From the NCBI RefSeq assembly GCF_020687245.1, contig NZ_JAJEQG010000012.1, positions 1 to 64,000 on the forward strand: a stretch of DNA of 64,000 nucleotides, read 5' to 3'. Shown here one piece after another: positions 34,017-42,505 of the stretch; positions within the stretch are counted from its first letter, which is position 1, and each line of letters starts with the position of its first letter. The notes below the pieces were generated by a model. That model made no database searches, was not told where the DNA came from, and was given only the letters and a program-made list of their open reading frames with translations. A program made the translations under genes and the position numbers. Source of the DNA: Faecalibacterium longum CLA-AA-H243 (lineage in GTDB: Bacteria; Bacillota; Clostridia; Oscillospirales; Ruminococcaceae).

Positions 34017-35351
34017 ATGGGACAACGGCAAAGTGAGATCATCAAAAATCACATGGAAGTCTACTGGCACGACTATGCGTCGGCCAGCAAGGGCGTCCCC
34101 ATTACCGAGGCGGGGCTTGTGGAAAAAGCTTCCGTCATTGGACGCACCGGGCTGATGCTGCTGGAATGCGGCACCGGCGCATGGCGTGTCCGAAGCTCCA
34201 TGAACACCCTTTCGCGGGAGCTGGGAGTCACAACAACAGCGGACATCGGCCTGTTGTCCATTGAGTTCACCTGCTTTGACGGTGACCAGTGTTATACCCA
34301 GTCACTCTGTCTGACAAATACGGGCGTGAATACCTCCCGACTGAACCGACTGGAGCATTTCGTCAACGACTTCGACCGGGAAGGAAAATTTATGACCGGC
34401 GAAGAACTGCACAGCCACCTCGATGAGATCGAGCGCATCCACGGCTTGTATTCGCCCATCGCACTGGGCTTTGCAGCTGCACTGGCCTGCGGCTGCTTCA
34501 CCTTTCTGCTGGGCGGCGGCATTGTAGAAATGCTGTGTGCCTTCTGCGGTGCAGGCATCGGCAACTTTGTACGGTGCAAGCTGACAAAACACCATTTCAC
34601 CCTGTTTCTGGGCATTACGGCGTCGGTCTGTTCAGCAAGCCTCGTGTATGCCATCCTGCTGAAGCTGGCAGAGGTGCTGTTTGCCGTATCGGCGCAGCAC
34701 GAGGCGGGGTATATCTGCTCCATGCTCTTCATCATTCCGGGCTTTCCGTTCATTACCAGCGGCATCGACCTTGCCAAGCTGGATATGCGCTCCGGGCTGG
34801 AACGTCTGGCCTACGCCGTCCTCATCATTCTGGTGGCAACCATGACGGCTTGGATCATGGCACTGCTGCTGCATTTGCAGCCGGTGCAGTTCCCTGCCCT
34901 GAGCCTGACACTCCCGGAAGAGATCGTGTTCCGGCTGCTGGCAAGTTTTGGCGGTGTGTTCGGCTTTTCGCTCATGTTCAACAGTCCCCGGAACCTGGCA
35001 GTCTGCGCCGCCCTTATCGGTGCGGTAACGAACACGTTCCGGCTGGAGCTGGTGAGCCTTGCGGGCTTTCCGCCCGCTGTTGCAGCGTTTCTGGGCGCAC
35101 TGCTGTCCGGGCTGCTGGCCTCCTGCCTGAAGAGCGCCGCCGGTTATCCCCGCATCTCCGTCACCGTGCCGTCCATCGTTATCATGGTACCGGGACTGTA
35201 TTTCTACCGTGCCATCTATAATCTGGGCATCCTGTCTTTGATGGACTCCGCCACATGGTTTGCAGATGCCATTCTCATCATCGTGGCACTGCCGTTAGGG
35301 TTGATCTTCGCCCGTATTGTCACTGACAAGACTTTCCGTTATTGCACCTGA
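34017..35351 (+). CDS. Threonine/serine exporter family protein (ThrE-type, fused)
   Basis: A 444-residue inner membrane protein of the ThrE family. About 130 residues of soluble N-terminal domain precede ten or so hydrophobic helices (from SPIALGFAAALACGCF onward). In many Firmicutes this exporter is split into two genes, here both halves are in one chain. It would export threonine, serine or similar small molecules driven by the proton gradient. ATG 34017 follows AAGGAGG. It sits between two IS110 fragments, so it may be cargo of an old insertion event. Its own promoter and terminator are clear. Confidence 0.88.
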   Translation: MGQRQSEIIKNHMEVYWHDYASASKGVPITEAGLVEKASVIGRTGLMLLECGTGAWRVRSSMNTLSRELGVTTTADIGLLSIEFTCFDGDQCYTQSLCLTNTGVNTSRLNRLEHFVNDFDREGKFMTGEELHSHLDEIERIHGLYSPIALGFAAALACGCFTFLLGGGIVEMLCAFCGAGIGNFVRCKLTKHHFTLFLGITASVCSASLVYAILLKLAEVLFAVSAQHEAGYICSMLFIIPGFPFITSGIDLAKLDMRSGLERLAYAVLIILVATMTAWIMALLLHLQPVQFPALSLTLPEEIVFRLLASFGGVFGFSLMFNSPRNLAVCAALIGAVTNTFRLELVSLAGFPPAVAAFLGALLSGLLASCLKSAAGYPRISVTVPSIVIMVPGLYFYRAIYNLGILSLMDSATWFADAILIIVALPLGLIFARIVTDKTFRYCT

Positions 35352-35381
35352 TGTGCAGCATTTCCATTCTCCCATATAAGG

Positions 35382-35424
35382 CAAAACGCAGCGAATCTTT
35401 TAACGGTTCGCTGCGTTTTGTTTT
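35382..35424 (+). terminator. Terminator of the ThrE-type gene
   Basis: AAAACGCAGCGAA at 35383-35395 pairs with TTCGCTGCGTTTT at 35407-35419. Confidence 0.85.
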
Positions 35425-35464
35425 GCTGTGATGCACTTATAATGGGAGTTCGTTTACAGGGCGT

Positions 35465-36217
35465 TTACTCGCCGTAAACGATCTTGGTAGCAGTTTCCAC
35501 ATGGCGTTCCAGCCGGTCGGCAAAGTGTTCCAGCGGCAGAAAAACGCCAAGTTCATCGTAGCGGGTTCCGCCGTCCTTGAGCGTATCCTGTCCATAGTAG
35601 ACCACGGAACGGGGCAGTGCGTGCTGCAGCTTCATCTGGATATCCCAGACGGTGGAGTAGGCCTCCGCTTCCGTTACCTTCTGCTTCACGGTGTCCGGCA
35701 GTTCGTAGATCAGCAGCAGCCCCAAATGCTGGTTGTAGTGGTACTCCACCACATCCATCGAGCCCTCGTCGTAGCCGTGATACTTGCAGTAGCCGCTGGC
35801 AAGGTACATTTTTACCTTTTCCTGCTTCTGGAACACCCGGATGAACCGGTCGTATACTTTGCTGCTCACGGCAAATTTGTTGTTCGGCAAAAGAACGCCG
35901 GCATCATCCGTCAGAATCACCGGGTTCGGCTGACCATCGGCGTTGAATTTGAACGGGATCAGGGCAGCGTTCCGTAGCAGGTCAAACATACTGTGCTGGC
36001 AGATCGCCATCAGAAAGGCAGACAGATCCTTGTTCTCGTAGGCATTGAACAGCGCTGCGGCAAACTGCTGTGCACTCATGGTCGGCGCATCCAGTACGTC
36101 TGCCATGTCCAGCGAGTCGTTGAAGGTATCCATCAGGCGGCGGCAGGCTTCTGGATTTTTCAGAATCTCCCCGAACAGTGCCTCTGCCTTTTCTTCTCTT
36201 GGAAATATCGTTGCCAT
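35465..36217 (-). CDS. Unknown 250-residue soluble protein
   Basis: No family recognised. The protein is soluble, rich in charged and aromatic residues, and has an alpha-helical N-terminal half (EEKAEALFGEILKNPEAC) and a mixed C-terminal half (YYGQDTLKDGGTRYDELGVF). Start chosen at ATG 36217 behind AGAGGG; an earlier frame start at 36247 lies over the ribosome binding site. A minus-strand promoter (TTTCAC, 18 bases, TATAAT) is at 36253-36282. It lies in the segment bracketed by IS110 fragments. Confidence 0.65.
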   Translation of the reverse strand: MATIFPREEKAEALFGEILKNPEACRRLMDTFNDSLDMADVLDAPTMSAQQFAAALFNAYENKDLSAFLMAICQHSMFDLLRNAALIPFKFNADGQPNPVILTDDAGVLLPNNKFAVSSKVYDRFIRVFQKQEKVKMYLASGYCKYHGYDEGSMDVVEYHYNQHLGLLLIYELPDTVKQKVTEAEAYSTVWDIQMKLQHALPRSVVYYGQDTLKDGGTRYDELGVFLPLEHFADRLERHVETATKIVYGE

Positions 36218-36252
36218 CAAAAAGACCCTCTTTCTGTTTATTTCCAACTACT

Positions 36253-36282
36253 ATTATAGGTTCATAATGCCCCGCTGTGAAA
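36253..36282 (-). promoter_or_regulatory. Promoter of the unknown 250-residue gene
   Basis: Minus strand TTTCAC (36277-36282), an 18-base spacer and TATAAT (36253-36258). Confidence 0.55.
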
Positions 36283-36319
36283 TACTGCTTTCATATTGCT
36301 GCTATATGCAGAACACTTT

Positions 36320-36347
36320 TTGCACATTTTCCAAGTGCCCGTATAAT
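36320..36347 (+). promoter_or_regulatory. Promoter overlapping the argG remnant start
   Basis: TTGCAC at 36320-36325, a 16-base spacer and TATAAT at 36342-36347. The -10 overlaps the first ATG (36346), so transcription would begin inside the fragment. Confidence 0.5.
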
Positions 36348-36654
36348 GAACACTGCAATCATGAAATTGCACGAGGGAAATGATGGCCAGTGGTTCAGCC
36401 CGCTGCGCAAAGCTCTGAGTGCCTTTGTCACCTCCACACAGGAGCATGTCACCGGAAAGGTGCGTCTGGAACTGTACAAGGGCAACCTCATCAATGCAGG
36501 GGTCTGGTCGCCGTTCTCTCTGTATCGTGAAGACATCGCCACCTTTGCCGCAGGCGGCGACTACAAGCAGAGCGATGCCACCGGTTTCATCAGCATCTAT
36601 GGTCTGCCCACCAAGGTGCAGGCTATCGTAAGCAGCGAAAAAGAAGGGGAATGA
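36346..36654 (+). pseudogene. argG: C-terminal fragment of argininosuccinate synthase
   Basis: 102 residues. From about residue 16 on the sequence [20 protein letters not shown], then [38 protein letters not shown] follows the end of ArgG, which normally has about 400 residues. The nucleotide-binding and citrulline-binding parts are absent, so it cannot work as an enzyme. The join to non-argG sequence is at about 36360-36390, close to an apparent promoter. Probably debris from the same rearrangements that left the IS110 fragments. Confidence 0.85.
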
Positions 36655-36682
36655 AGTAGTTTATAGCAGTTTGTGTTTTTTA

Positions 36683-36772
36683 ATACCAGTACGTACTGGA
36701 GACCGATCACACTGACATTGAAGGAAGCGGGCTTTTTTGTTTCCGTTGTCAATGCGATGCTGATTCACAATT
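36683..36772 (+). repeat. IS110 transposase fragment, copy 2
   Basis: Direct repeat of 33447-33536 at a distance of 3236 bases with only a few mismatches; encodes the TSTYWRPITLTLKEAG part of the transposase, then diverges. It marks the right side of the segment that carries the exporter, the unknown gene and the argG fragment. Confidence 0.88.
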
Positions 36773-36853
36773 TGATATTGACAATATCATTTCGTAAGAG
36801 ATCAGCTTACTGTTTGTGTTGTAGTTGGTTCATTGCAGTTTCAGCTTACAACA

Positions 36854-36901
36854 AAAAATGAGATAGACAACCCCTCTCGGGGAAGTCTATCTCATTTTTT
36901 T
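36854..36901. terminator. Strong terminator before the LuxR-type gene end
   Basis: A perfect 15-base stem (36854-36868 with 36885-36899) with an inner CCCC/GGGG helix, flanked by A and T runs, so it can act in both directions. On the minus strand it ends the solute-binding/LuxR unit. The rest of the gap 36773-36976 holds nothing else I recognise. Confidence 0.85.
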
Positions 36902-36976
36902 CGTTGGGGCTATTTTGCAATGGCCCCTTCATTTTTGCTTGTTTCCGGTGAAAGCTGCGGCGCGGGAATGTTCCAT

Positions 36977-38527
36977 TCAGCGGGCCTTCTTGGGGCCGCT
37001 TTCGTCCGGGGCGCTGCCGCTGCCGGAGTTCAGGATCGCCACGAACTGCTGCAGCTGCTTGAGGGAGCTGACACCCAGTTTGTCGTAGATGTTCTTGTTG
37101 TGGAAGCGCAGGGTGCTGTCCTTGATGTCCAGCTGCTGCGCGATCTCCCGGGTGCGCAGCCCGGCGGCGTAGCCGTCAAAGATGCGGCGTTCGGTCTTGG
37201 TCAGGGTGGGGATGCCCGCAACAAAGGTCTGGAAGGCATCGGGCACCGACTCGTTGCGGCACACGTCCGCCAGCCGGGACAGCTCAGTCTGCATCTGCTG
37301 GCGTTCCAGCTGCAGCTCGTCCATCCGCCGCCGGGACTCCCGCCGGTCCTCCTCGAACTGCCGGAACGCCGGCGAGAGGATGCGCCGGTGGAAGTTCATG
37401 CAGCAGAACACCACGAAAAAGGCGATGAACAGGCCGATGAGCAGCATCTGCAGATTGCCGGAAAAGACCAGTCTCCGGTAGTCTGCCATGGGGATGCACA
37501 CCGCCAGCCGGTAGGACTGGCTCTCGCTCAGGCGGCACAGCTGGGAGATGCCCGCATAGTCACTGTCGGGGCCGGTCAACTGGGTCAGCCCGCCGCCCAT
37601 GCTGCGCAGCATCAGTGTGTTCCGGGGGGCATGGTAGTAGCCGCCGGTGGTGCCGCTGCTGAGGGCGGCATCGGCGGCAAGGCCGTCCCCCGCCGGGGCC
37701 AGCAGGCAGCTCAGCCGGTCAAAGCCGGTGGGCTGGGCAAAGTTCTGCTTGAAGTAGCTCTCGCTGATCTCAAAGCCGCACAGCCCGTACATCGTGCCGT
37801 CCCGCCCCCGCAGGGGCAGCAAAAACAACTGCACCTCCTCCGAGGTGCCGGGCAGCTCGAACCGCTCGGTCAGCGTGTAAGACTGGTACAGCGGGGCGCT
37901 GCCGGGGGTCATCCAGCGGTCGTAGTCCGGGAACTGGTCGGTCTGGAACTCCATGCGCCACTTGCGGTGGGGCATTACGCTGTGGTCCTTGCCCACCTCC
38001 GCACTGCCCCGGTACAGCAGCAGGGGCACGGTGGGGGTGTCGGCACCGCTTTTCTGCACATACAGCCCGGCGCGGGAATGCTCTGCTCCTTCCATGCGGG
38101 TGTTGACGGTGGCATCCAGCAGCACAAAAGCACCGGAACAGCCGGTCTGGCGCAGACGGCGGCACAGCGGCTCGATCATTTTCTCCTCCAGCGCATTCAG
38201 CACCTCGGGGGAGTCGTTCAGCTGGGCAAAGGACATCTGCCGCAGAGCAAGCTCCTTGTCCACCTCTGCGCTCATGTCCTCGGACAGGTTCACGCCCATG
38301 ACCGCCAGCTGGTCAAAATAGCGCTCCATATCGTTCTGGAACACCGAAAACTGGATCTGCAGACTGCGGCTGATGTCCTTTTTGGTGTTGTGCAGGCTGG
38401 CAAACAGGAACAGTGCCGCACCAAAGGTCAACACCAGCAGCACCACCAGCAGCAGGCAGGCCCACAGCAGCCGGCTGCTCATGGGGCTCTGGCGGATCTT
38501 TTCACGGTGCCGGTCAACAAAGTGCAT
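36977..38527 (-). CDS. Membrane-anchored LuxR-type regulator with extracellular sensor
   Basis: A 516-residue protein in three parts: a first membrane helix at about residues 18-45 (LLWACLLLVVLLVLTFGA), an extracellular sensor of roughly 290 residues, a second helix near 345-365 (LQMLLIGLFIAFFVVFCC), a coiled-coil linker rich in Glu, Arg and Gln, and a C-terminal LuxR-type helix-turn-helix (TKTERRIFDGYAAGLRTREI, DKLGVSSLKQLQ). It would bind DNA while tethered to the membrane. ATG 38527 follows AAAGGAGGG. It is the second gene of a unit with the solute-binding protein (32-base gap), and that protein is the obvious candidate for passing a ligand to its sensor. Confidence 0.82.
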   Translation of the reverse strand: MHFVDRHREKIRQSPMSSRLLWACLLLVVLLVLTFGAALFLFASLHNTKKDISRSLQIQFSVFQNDMERYFDQLAVMGVNLSEDMSAEVDKELALRQMSFAQLNDSPEVLNALEEKMIEPLCRRLRQTGCSGAFVLLDATVNTRMEGAEHSRAGLYVQKSGADTPTVPLLLYRGSAEVGKDHSVMPHRKWRMEFQTDQFPDYDRWMTPGSAPLYQSYTLTERFELPGTSEEVQLFLLPLRGRDGTMYGLCGFEISESYFKQNFAQPTGFDRLSCLLAPAGDGLAADAALSSGTTGGYYHAPRNTLMLRSMGGGLTQLTGPDSDYAGISQLCRLSESQSYRLAVCIPMADYRRLVFSGNLQMLLIGLFIAFFVVFCCMNFHRRILSPAFRQFEEDRRESRRRMDELQLERQQMQTELSRLADVCRNESVPDAFQTFVAGIPTLTKTERRIFDGYAAGLRTREIAQQLDIKDSTLRFHNKNIYDKLGVSSLKQLQQFVAILNSGSGSAPDESGPKKAR

Positions 38528-38559
38528 CAAAGTCCCTCCTTTCCGGCTGAGCGGCAGGC

Positions 38560-39891
38560 TCAGGCATTGTCACACAGCAGCTGCCATGTTTCCTCGGCAA
38601 GGGCTTCCAGCGTTTCGCCGCCCGCAAGGCGCTGGGGGTAGTCCTTCTGGCGCTGGCGCAGGCTGTCGTACAAGGTTTTGGCCTTGGCGTGGTACCCCAC
38701 GATGCCCGGTTCGGACAAGGGGGTGTTCTGGATGCGCATTTCGTTGTAGACGTCGTACAGCCGCTGATAGCTCTGCTGCTCAAAGGGATAGTCCGCAATG
38801 GCGTCAAAGGCGGCGCTGGACACCGGCATGTAGCCGGTATCGGCGGCAAATTCCAGATTGCGCTGCTGTTCGGTGAACCAGCGCAGGAACACGGCGGCGG
38901 CTTCGGCTTTCTGGTCGGTGGTCTTAAAGGCGCACAGGCCCACACCGGCCTGCGGCATCAGGGGCGTGGTGGTGCCTGCGGCGTGGGGCAGGGGAGCCAG
39001 CAGCAGGTCGGTGGGCTCGGTGGTGTTGTCCGGGTAGGTGACGAAATCATTGTAATAAAGGATGGCCGCAGAGCTGCCAAGGCCCGCCAGCGTCTCGCCG
39101 GTCATCACCTGCGTGTTGGAGTACAGGTCCGAGATCAGAATATCGCCCTGCACCAGCGCCCGGGCAAACTCCATCCACGAAGCGCGGAAGGTCTCGTTGG
39201 TCAGATCGTACCAGCTGCCCTTGTACAGCTCGCCGCTGCCCTGCTCCAGCGCGTTCAGCTCCACCAGACGCAGGGGATAGTCCAGCGCACAGAAGGGCTT
39301 GCCCTGCGACCACTGCCGGTAGGCACCCGCCATTTCAAAAAAGCCGTCCCATGTGGCAAGGGTGGAAAGCTGCGCCCCGGTGTCCGCCGCAAACCGGGCG
39401 TACTGGGAGCCGTTCAAAAAGATGAGCTGGGTGGATTTGGACACCGGGAACACCACCTGCTTCCCGTCAATGATGCCGTCCTGCACAAAGCCGGGCACAT
39501 AGGCCGCCATGTCCTCGGCGGTGAACCAGTCGTTCCAGTCCACAAGGTTCTCGATGCCCAGAGCGCTGGCGTCCGCGGAGTGGGCCGAGAACAAGTCCGG
39601 CAGGTCCAGCGCGCCGGGCTTGCCGGCCTTGGCGTCCTGCAGCTGGCCGCCGATGGCGGCACTGTTGGTCATGTTGGTCACGTTGAGCAGGATGCCCTTC
39701 TCTCTGCCCACCGTGTCGTTGAACTCGGTCAGCAGGCGGTTCATGGGCGAGTCGGCCTGTTCGCCGTACACATGCCAGATGCTGAGCATGGTGGGGTCCT
39801 TGGGCGAGAGCAGGGTCTTGCTGCCGCCGCAGCCCGCAAGCGCCAGACCGGGGACGAGCGCCGCAAGCTTCAAAAATGTCCTTCGTTCCAT
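38560..39891 (-). CDS. ABC-type extracellular solute-binding lipoprotein
   Basis: A 443-residue family 1 solute-binding protein with a lipoprotein signal (MERRTFLKLAALVPG, lipobox LALAGC at Cys21). The LSIWHVYGEQADSP start of the mature fold and the YPVS/FPVSKSTQLIFLNGS region are typical of sugar-binding members. No permease or ATPase gene is near, so it is an orphan. Together with the downstream membrane-bound regulator it probably serves as a sensor, not a transporter part. The 400-base upstream region has unusual G/C runs. Confidence 0.85.
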   Translation of the reverse strand: MERRTFLKLAALVPGLALAGCGGSKTLLSPKDPTMLSIWHVYGEQADSPMNRLLTEFNDTVGREKGILLNVTNMTNSAAIGGQLQDAKAGKPGALDLPDLFSAHSADASALGIENLVDWNDWFTAEDMAAYVPGFVQDGIIDGKQVVFPVSKSTQLIFLNGSQYARFAADTGAQLSTLATWDGFFEMAGAYRQWSQGKPFCALDYPLRLVELNALEQGSGELYKGSWYDLTNETFRASWMEFARALVQGDILISDLYSNTQVMTGETLAGLGSSAAILYYNDFVTYPDNTTEPTDLLLAPLPHAAGTTTPLMPQAGVGLCAFKTTDQKAEAAAVFLRWFTEQQRNLEFAADTGYMPVSSAAFDAIADYPFEQQSYQRLYDVYNEMRIQNTPLSEPGIVGYHAKAKTLYDSLRQRQKDYPQRLAGGETLEALAEETWQLLCDNA

Positions 39892-39984
39892 TTTTCATGA
39901 TTCCTTTCCACACATTGCAGCCAGAGGGGGAAAACCGGCACAGGCAGGGCTGCAGCTGCCTGTTTTGGTGGGAAACTCCCCCAA

Positions 39985-40021
39985 AATCCCCCCAATTTTG
40001 GGCTTTTTGGGGGGATTTTTT
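39985..40021 (+). terminator. G/C-run hairpin 1
   Basis: Stem 39985-39993 with 40009-40017, followed by T. It stands upstream of a plus-strand gene, so its role as a terminator or as an attenuator is open. Confidence 0.45.
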
Positions 40022-40057
40022 GAGGGGGAAGCCCCAAAACCCCAAAAATTTTTTTGG

Positions 40058-40099
40058 AATTGCCCCCCAAAAACGGCTTTTCTGAGGGGGCAATTTTTT
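40058..40099 (+). terminator. G/C-run hairpin 2
   Basis: Stem 40058-40067 with 40086-40095, followed by T to 40099. Confidence 0.5.
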
Positions 40100-40297
40100 C
40101 CCGGGTATGGTACAGTACAACCAGAAAAAGTCCTGCGCCGGTGCAGAAAGCCTGTCGCTGTGCACAAAACGTGTCAACGGGCAACTGCGGATTCTATTCA
40201 TAAGGATAGCATAAGATGGAGCGGTCTGCAAGTGCAGAGAATACCAAAACCAGAGCCCCTTAAAAAGCAGAGGGGGACAAACAGAAAGGAGCACCCC

Positions 40298-40843
40298 ATG
40301 AAAAAGATGAATCGACGCGAATTCCTCACCCTTACCGGCGCAGCCGTTGTGGCGCTCTCGCTGGCAGGCTGCGGCGGCGGGTCCTCCGCACCCGCCGCCC
40401 CCGCTACACCCAAAGACGCTAAAGTGCTGGAAGCACTCAACCTCTACCGTGGAAAGCTGTCCCCGCTTACGCTGGATAGCGGCCTGAATAAAGCAGCAGA
40501 AGAAGTGGCGAAGATCATTCTGTCGAACAAACCACTCGGTGAAAGCGAGGATGCATTTGCTGAAGCTCACAAGGCAATACTTGGCTACAAAAATGCGGAA
40601 CTGTACCAGCCGATCGGCCTGTCTATGAACGAGGTGAGCGAGGGCACATATAAGGCTGCCCCGAGATACGTATGCCAGGACGATGCAAAGCTGATGGGAG
40701 AACAGCTGATGGCCCAAACGGGCGATCCTGCTCTGGAACAGCTGAAATCGCCTTTGGTCACGCTGGTGGGCATCCATGTGTTCGAGTACGGCAGTGCAAC
40801 CTACTGGGTCGCAGTCGTTGCCGAGGGAGGGAAGACCGCCTGA
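40298..40843 (+). CDS. CAP/SCP-like lipoprotein
   Basis: A 181-residue lipoprotein: signal with twin basic residues (MKKMNRREFLTLTGA), lipobox SLAGC with Cys23, a short Ala/Pro linker, then a domain beginning LEALNLYRGKLSPLTLDSGLN and ending FEYGSATYWVAVVAEGG. This order resembles a CAP (SCP/allergen V5) fold, with the N-terminal helix and the final strand recognisable but no clear His/Glu site. First gene of a 15-kb plus-strand run. The ribosome binding site context from 40281 is identical to that before the truncated gene at 55538. Confidence 0.7.
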   Translation: MKKMNRREFLTLTGAAVVALSLAGCGGGSSAPAAPATPKDAKVLEALNLYRGKLSPLTLDSGLNKAAEEVAKIILSNKPLGESEDAFAEAHKAILGYKNAELYQPIGLSMNEVSEGTYKAAPRYVCQDDAKLMGEQLMAQTGDPALEQLKSPLVTLVGIHVFEYGSATYWVAVVAEGGKTA

Positions 40844-40878
40844 GCACAGCGGCCCCGCTGATACGGACACCCCCTTTT

Positions 40879-40913
40879 GCCCCGGGCACACTCCCCCTGT
40901 GCCCGGGGCTTTA
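40879..40913 (+). terminator. Hairpin/attenuator between the first two lipoprotein genes
   Basis: Perfect 12-base GC stem (GCCCCGGGCACA 40879-40890, TGTGCCCGGGGC 40898-40909) followed by TTTA only. It may set a lower transcript level for the downstream genes. Confidence 0.65.
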
Positions 40914-40930
40914 TCGAAAGGAGCACCCCC

Positions 40931-42487
40931 ATGAAACACAAATGTTTTGCTGCTGTGGTTCTGGCGGCGGCTCTCTGGCTGACCGGCTGCGGCGGCGCAG
41001 CTGCCCCCGCGGCCCCCACAGGCCCCAGCGCCGCTGCCGACCAAAGCTCCGGCGCAGCTTCCCAAAGCGCCGCAGCCGCAGCGGTGCAGACGGCCCAGAA
41101 GGAGCGCATCACCGACCAGTACACGCTGGAAAAGAACGTTTCGGGCGTGTGGGGAGAGGACACGGTGCAGTACATTTCCGTCCATGTGCCCAAGCTGGAA
41201 TGCGACAGCCCGGACGCCGCCTCCATCAACGAGGAGCTGAACGCCATCTATGCAGCGGATTTCCGGGAGTTCGAGGCCTACGAGGAGGCCGGGCAGCCGG
41301 ACGGCGATGCCCCGCTGATCGGCGTGGGCTGGGATGACTGGTGGTACGGCGACTGCGTCAGCCTGGTGGTGCGCAGCCGCTATGGCGGCACCGCCCCGTG
41401 GTTTTACAACGGCTGGTGCTTCGATTTTGCCACCGGCAGGCAGCTCACTGTGGCCGAGATGCTGCAGCGGATGGGTCTGGACCCGGACACCGTGCAGCAG
41501 CAGATGCAGCGGCAGGCCATGCAGACCTTTGACCGGGAGATGGCGCAGGGCGCATATTACGAGAGTTGGCGTCTCGACGGAGAACTGTCGCAAATGCGGA
41601 TGGACACGCTGGAATACAATGAACTGGAAAACCTTTGCCTGCTTTTGCCGGAGCAAAATCAGCTGGTGATTCGGGGCAGATACAGCTCCGCGTCCGAAGA
41701 GAGATGGCAGCAGCTGGATATGGAGATCCCGCTGCAGACCGCTGCCCAGCCGCAGGCGCAGCCGGTGCTGACTGACACCTTCGACGGCGTGCAGGTGCAG
41801 CTGAAGGGAATGCAGGCCACCATCACCGTGAGCCCTGCACCCAAGACCGCCACCTGGAACACCGAGCTCAACCTCCGGCTGGAGCAGGCGCGCACCTACC
41901 CGATCCTTGGCTCTTACAATGAATATGTGGACGTGTGCATCGGTCAGCAGACCGACTCGGTCTTCCACCCGGTGGTCTATCTGCTGACCAAAGACGGCGT
42001 GGTGGAGTATGTAGATGTGCTGCGCTGCCTTCTGTTCGGAAACGCCATGATCTGTCAGGACCCCATCTACATTGCCAACAACGGCGTGTCGCTGGAGCGC
42101 AGCGGCAATAGCAAGGTGAACCTGCGCCGGAAGGATGGCTCTGTGTTGGAGCTGGCTGACCTGTCGTCAGAGTGGAGCGTGCAGGATATCCCTTATTCCA
42201 TCACCGGCTCCTTCAACTGCACCAACGGAAACTGGCTGGAGCTTAGCAGCGACGGCAGCGTTCAGCTGGGCGTGCAGAACAACAGCCGCATCGATCAGGG
42301 CGACGCAGCGTATCTGGGCGTGGTGCCGGAGGGCATGGTGCTGGCCATCTTTACCGACACGGGGCTCGACTTTGTGGCGGCGTTCAAGATGGACCTGTAC
42401 GACAACCTGACCATGACCATGATCGACGGGCAGAACCCCTTTGCCGAGGGCGAGACCCAGCTGCAAATGACCCGCAGCTACGACTGA
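40931..42487 (+). CDS. DUF3298/RsiV-like lipoprotein, paralog 1
   Basis: A 518-residue lipoprotein (MKHKCFAAVVLAAALWLTGC, Cys20). After an Ala/Ser linker comes a domain beginning YTLEKNV...ISVHVPKLECDSPDA, with WWYGDCVSLVVRSRYGG and WCFDFATGRQLTVAEML, the pattern of the DUF4163/DUF3298 proteins such as RsiV and PdaC ectodomains, which in RsiV bind lysozyme. The C-terminal 200 residues carry YVDVCIG...FHPVVYLLTKDGVVEYVD and a beta-rich tail. Start chosen at ATG 40931 behind AAAGGAG. Two paralogs follow in tandem. Ligand unknown. Confidence 0.8.
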   Translation: MKHKCFAAVVLAAALWLTGCGGAAAPAAPTGPSAAADQSSGAASQSAAAAAVQTAQKERITDQYTLEKNVSGVWGEDTVQYISVHVPKLECDSPDAASINEELNAIYAADFREFEAYEEAGQPDGDAPLIGVGWDDWWYGDCVSLVVRSRYGGTAPWFYNGWCFDFATGRQLTVAEMLQRMGLDPDTVQQQMQRQAMQTFDREMAQGAYYESWRLDGELSQMRMDTLEYNELENLCLLLPEQNQLVIRGRYSSASEERWQQLDMEIPLQTAAQPQAQPVLTDTFDGVQVQLKGMQATITVSPAPKTATWNTELNLRLEQARTYPILGSYNEYVDVCIGQQTDSVFHPVVYLLTKDGVVEYVDVLRCLLFGNAMICQDPIYIANNGVSLERSGNSKVNLRRKDGSVLELADLSSEWSVQDIPYSITGSFNCTNGNWLELSSDGSVQLGVQNNSRIDQGDAAYLGVVPEGMVLAIFTDTGLDFVAAFKMDLYDNLTMTMIDGQNPFAEGETQLQMTRSYD

Positions 42488-42505
42488 GAATACAGGAGAA
42501 CGACC

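Larger units (their letters stand above)
39892..40297. other. Divergent intergenic region with G/C-run hairpins
   Basis: 406 bases between the minus-strand solute-binding gene and the plus-strand lipoprotein run. From 39976 to 40099 it is built of runs of 4 to 6 C or G separated by A/T runs. Two hairpins with T tracts are seen: AATCCCCCC (39985-39993) with GGGGGGATT (40009-40017), and AATTGCCCCC (40058-40067) with GGGGGCAATT (40086-40095). Read on the minus strand it contains GGGGTTTTGGGG and further G runs, which could form a G-quadruplex in the 5' leader of the solute-binding gene. The part 40100-40297 probably holds the promoters of both units, but no strong hexamer pair stands out. Confidence 0.6.

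Noticed and set aside
40100-40297. Riboswitch in the leader of the lipoprotein run
   Set aside because: No conserved aptamer core that I recognise; only simple G/C hairpins are visible.
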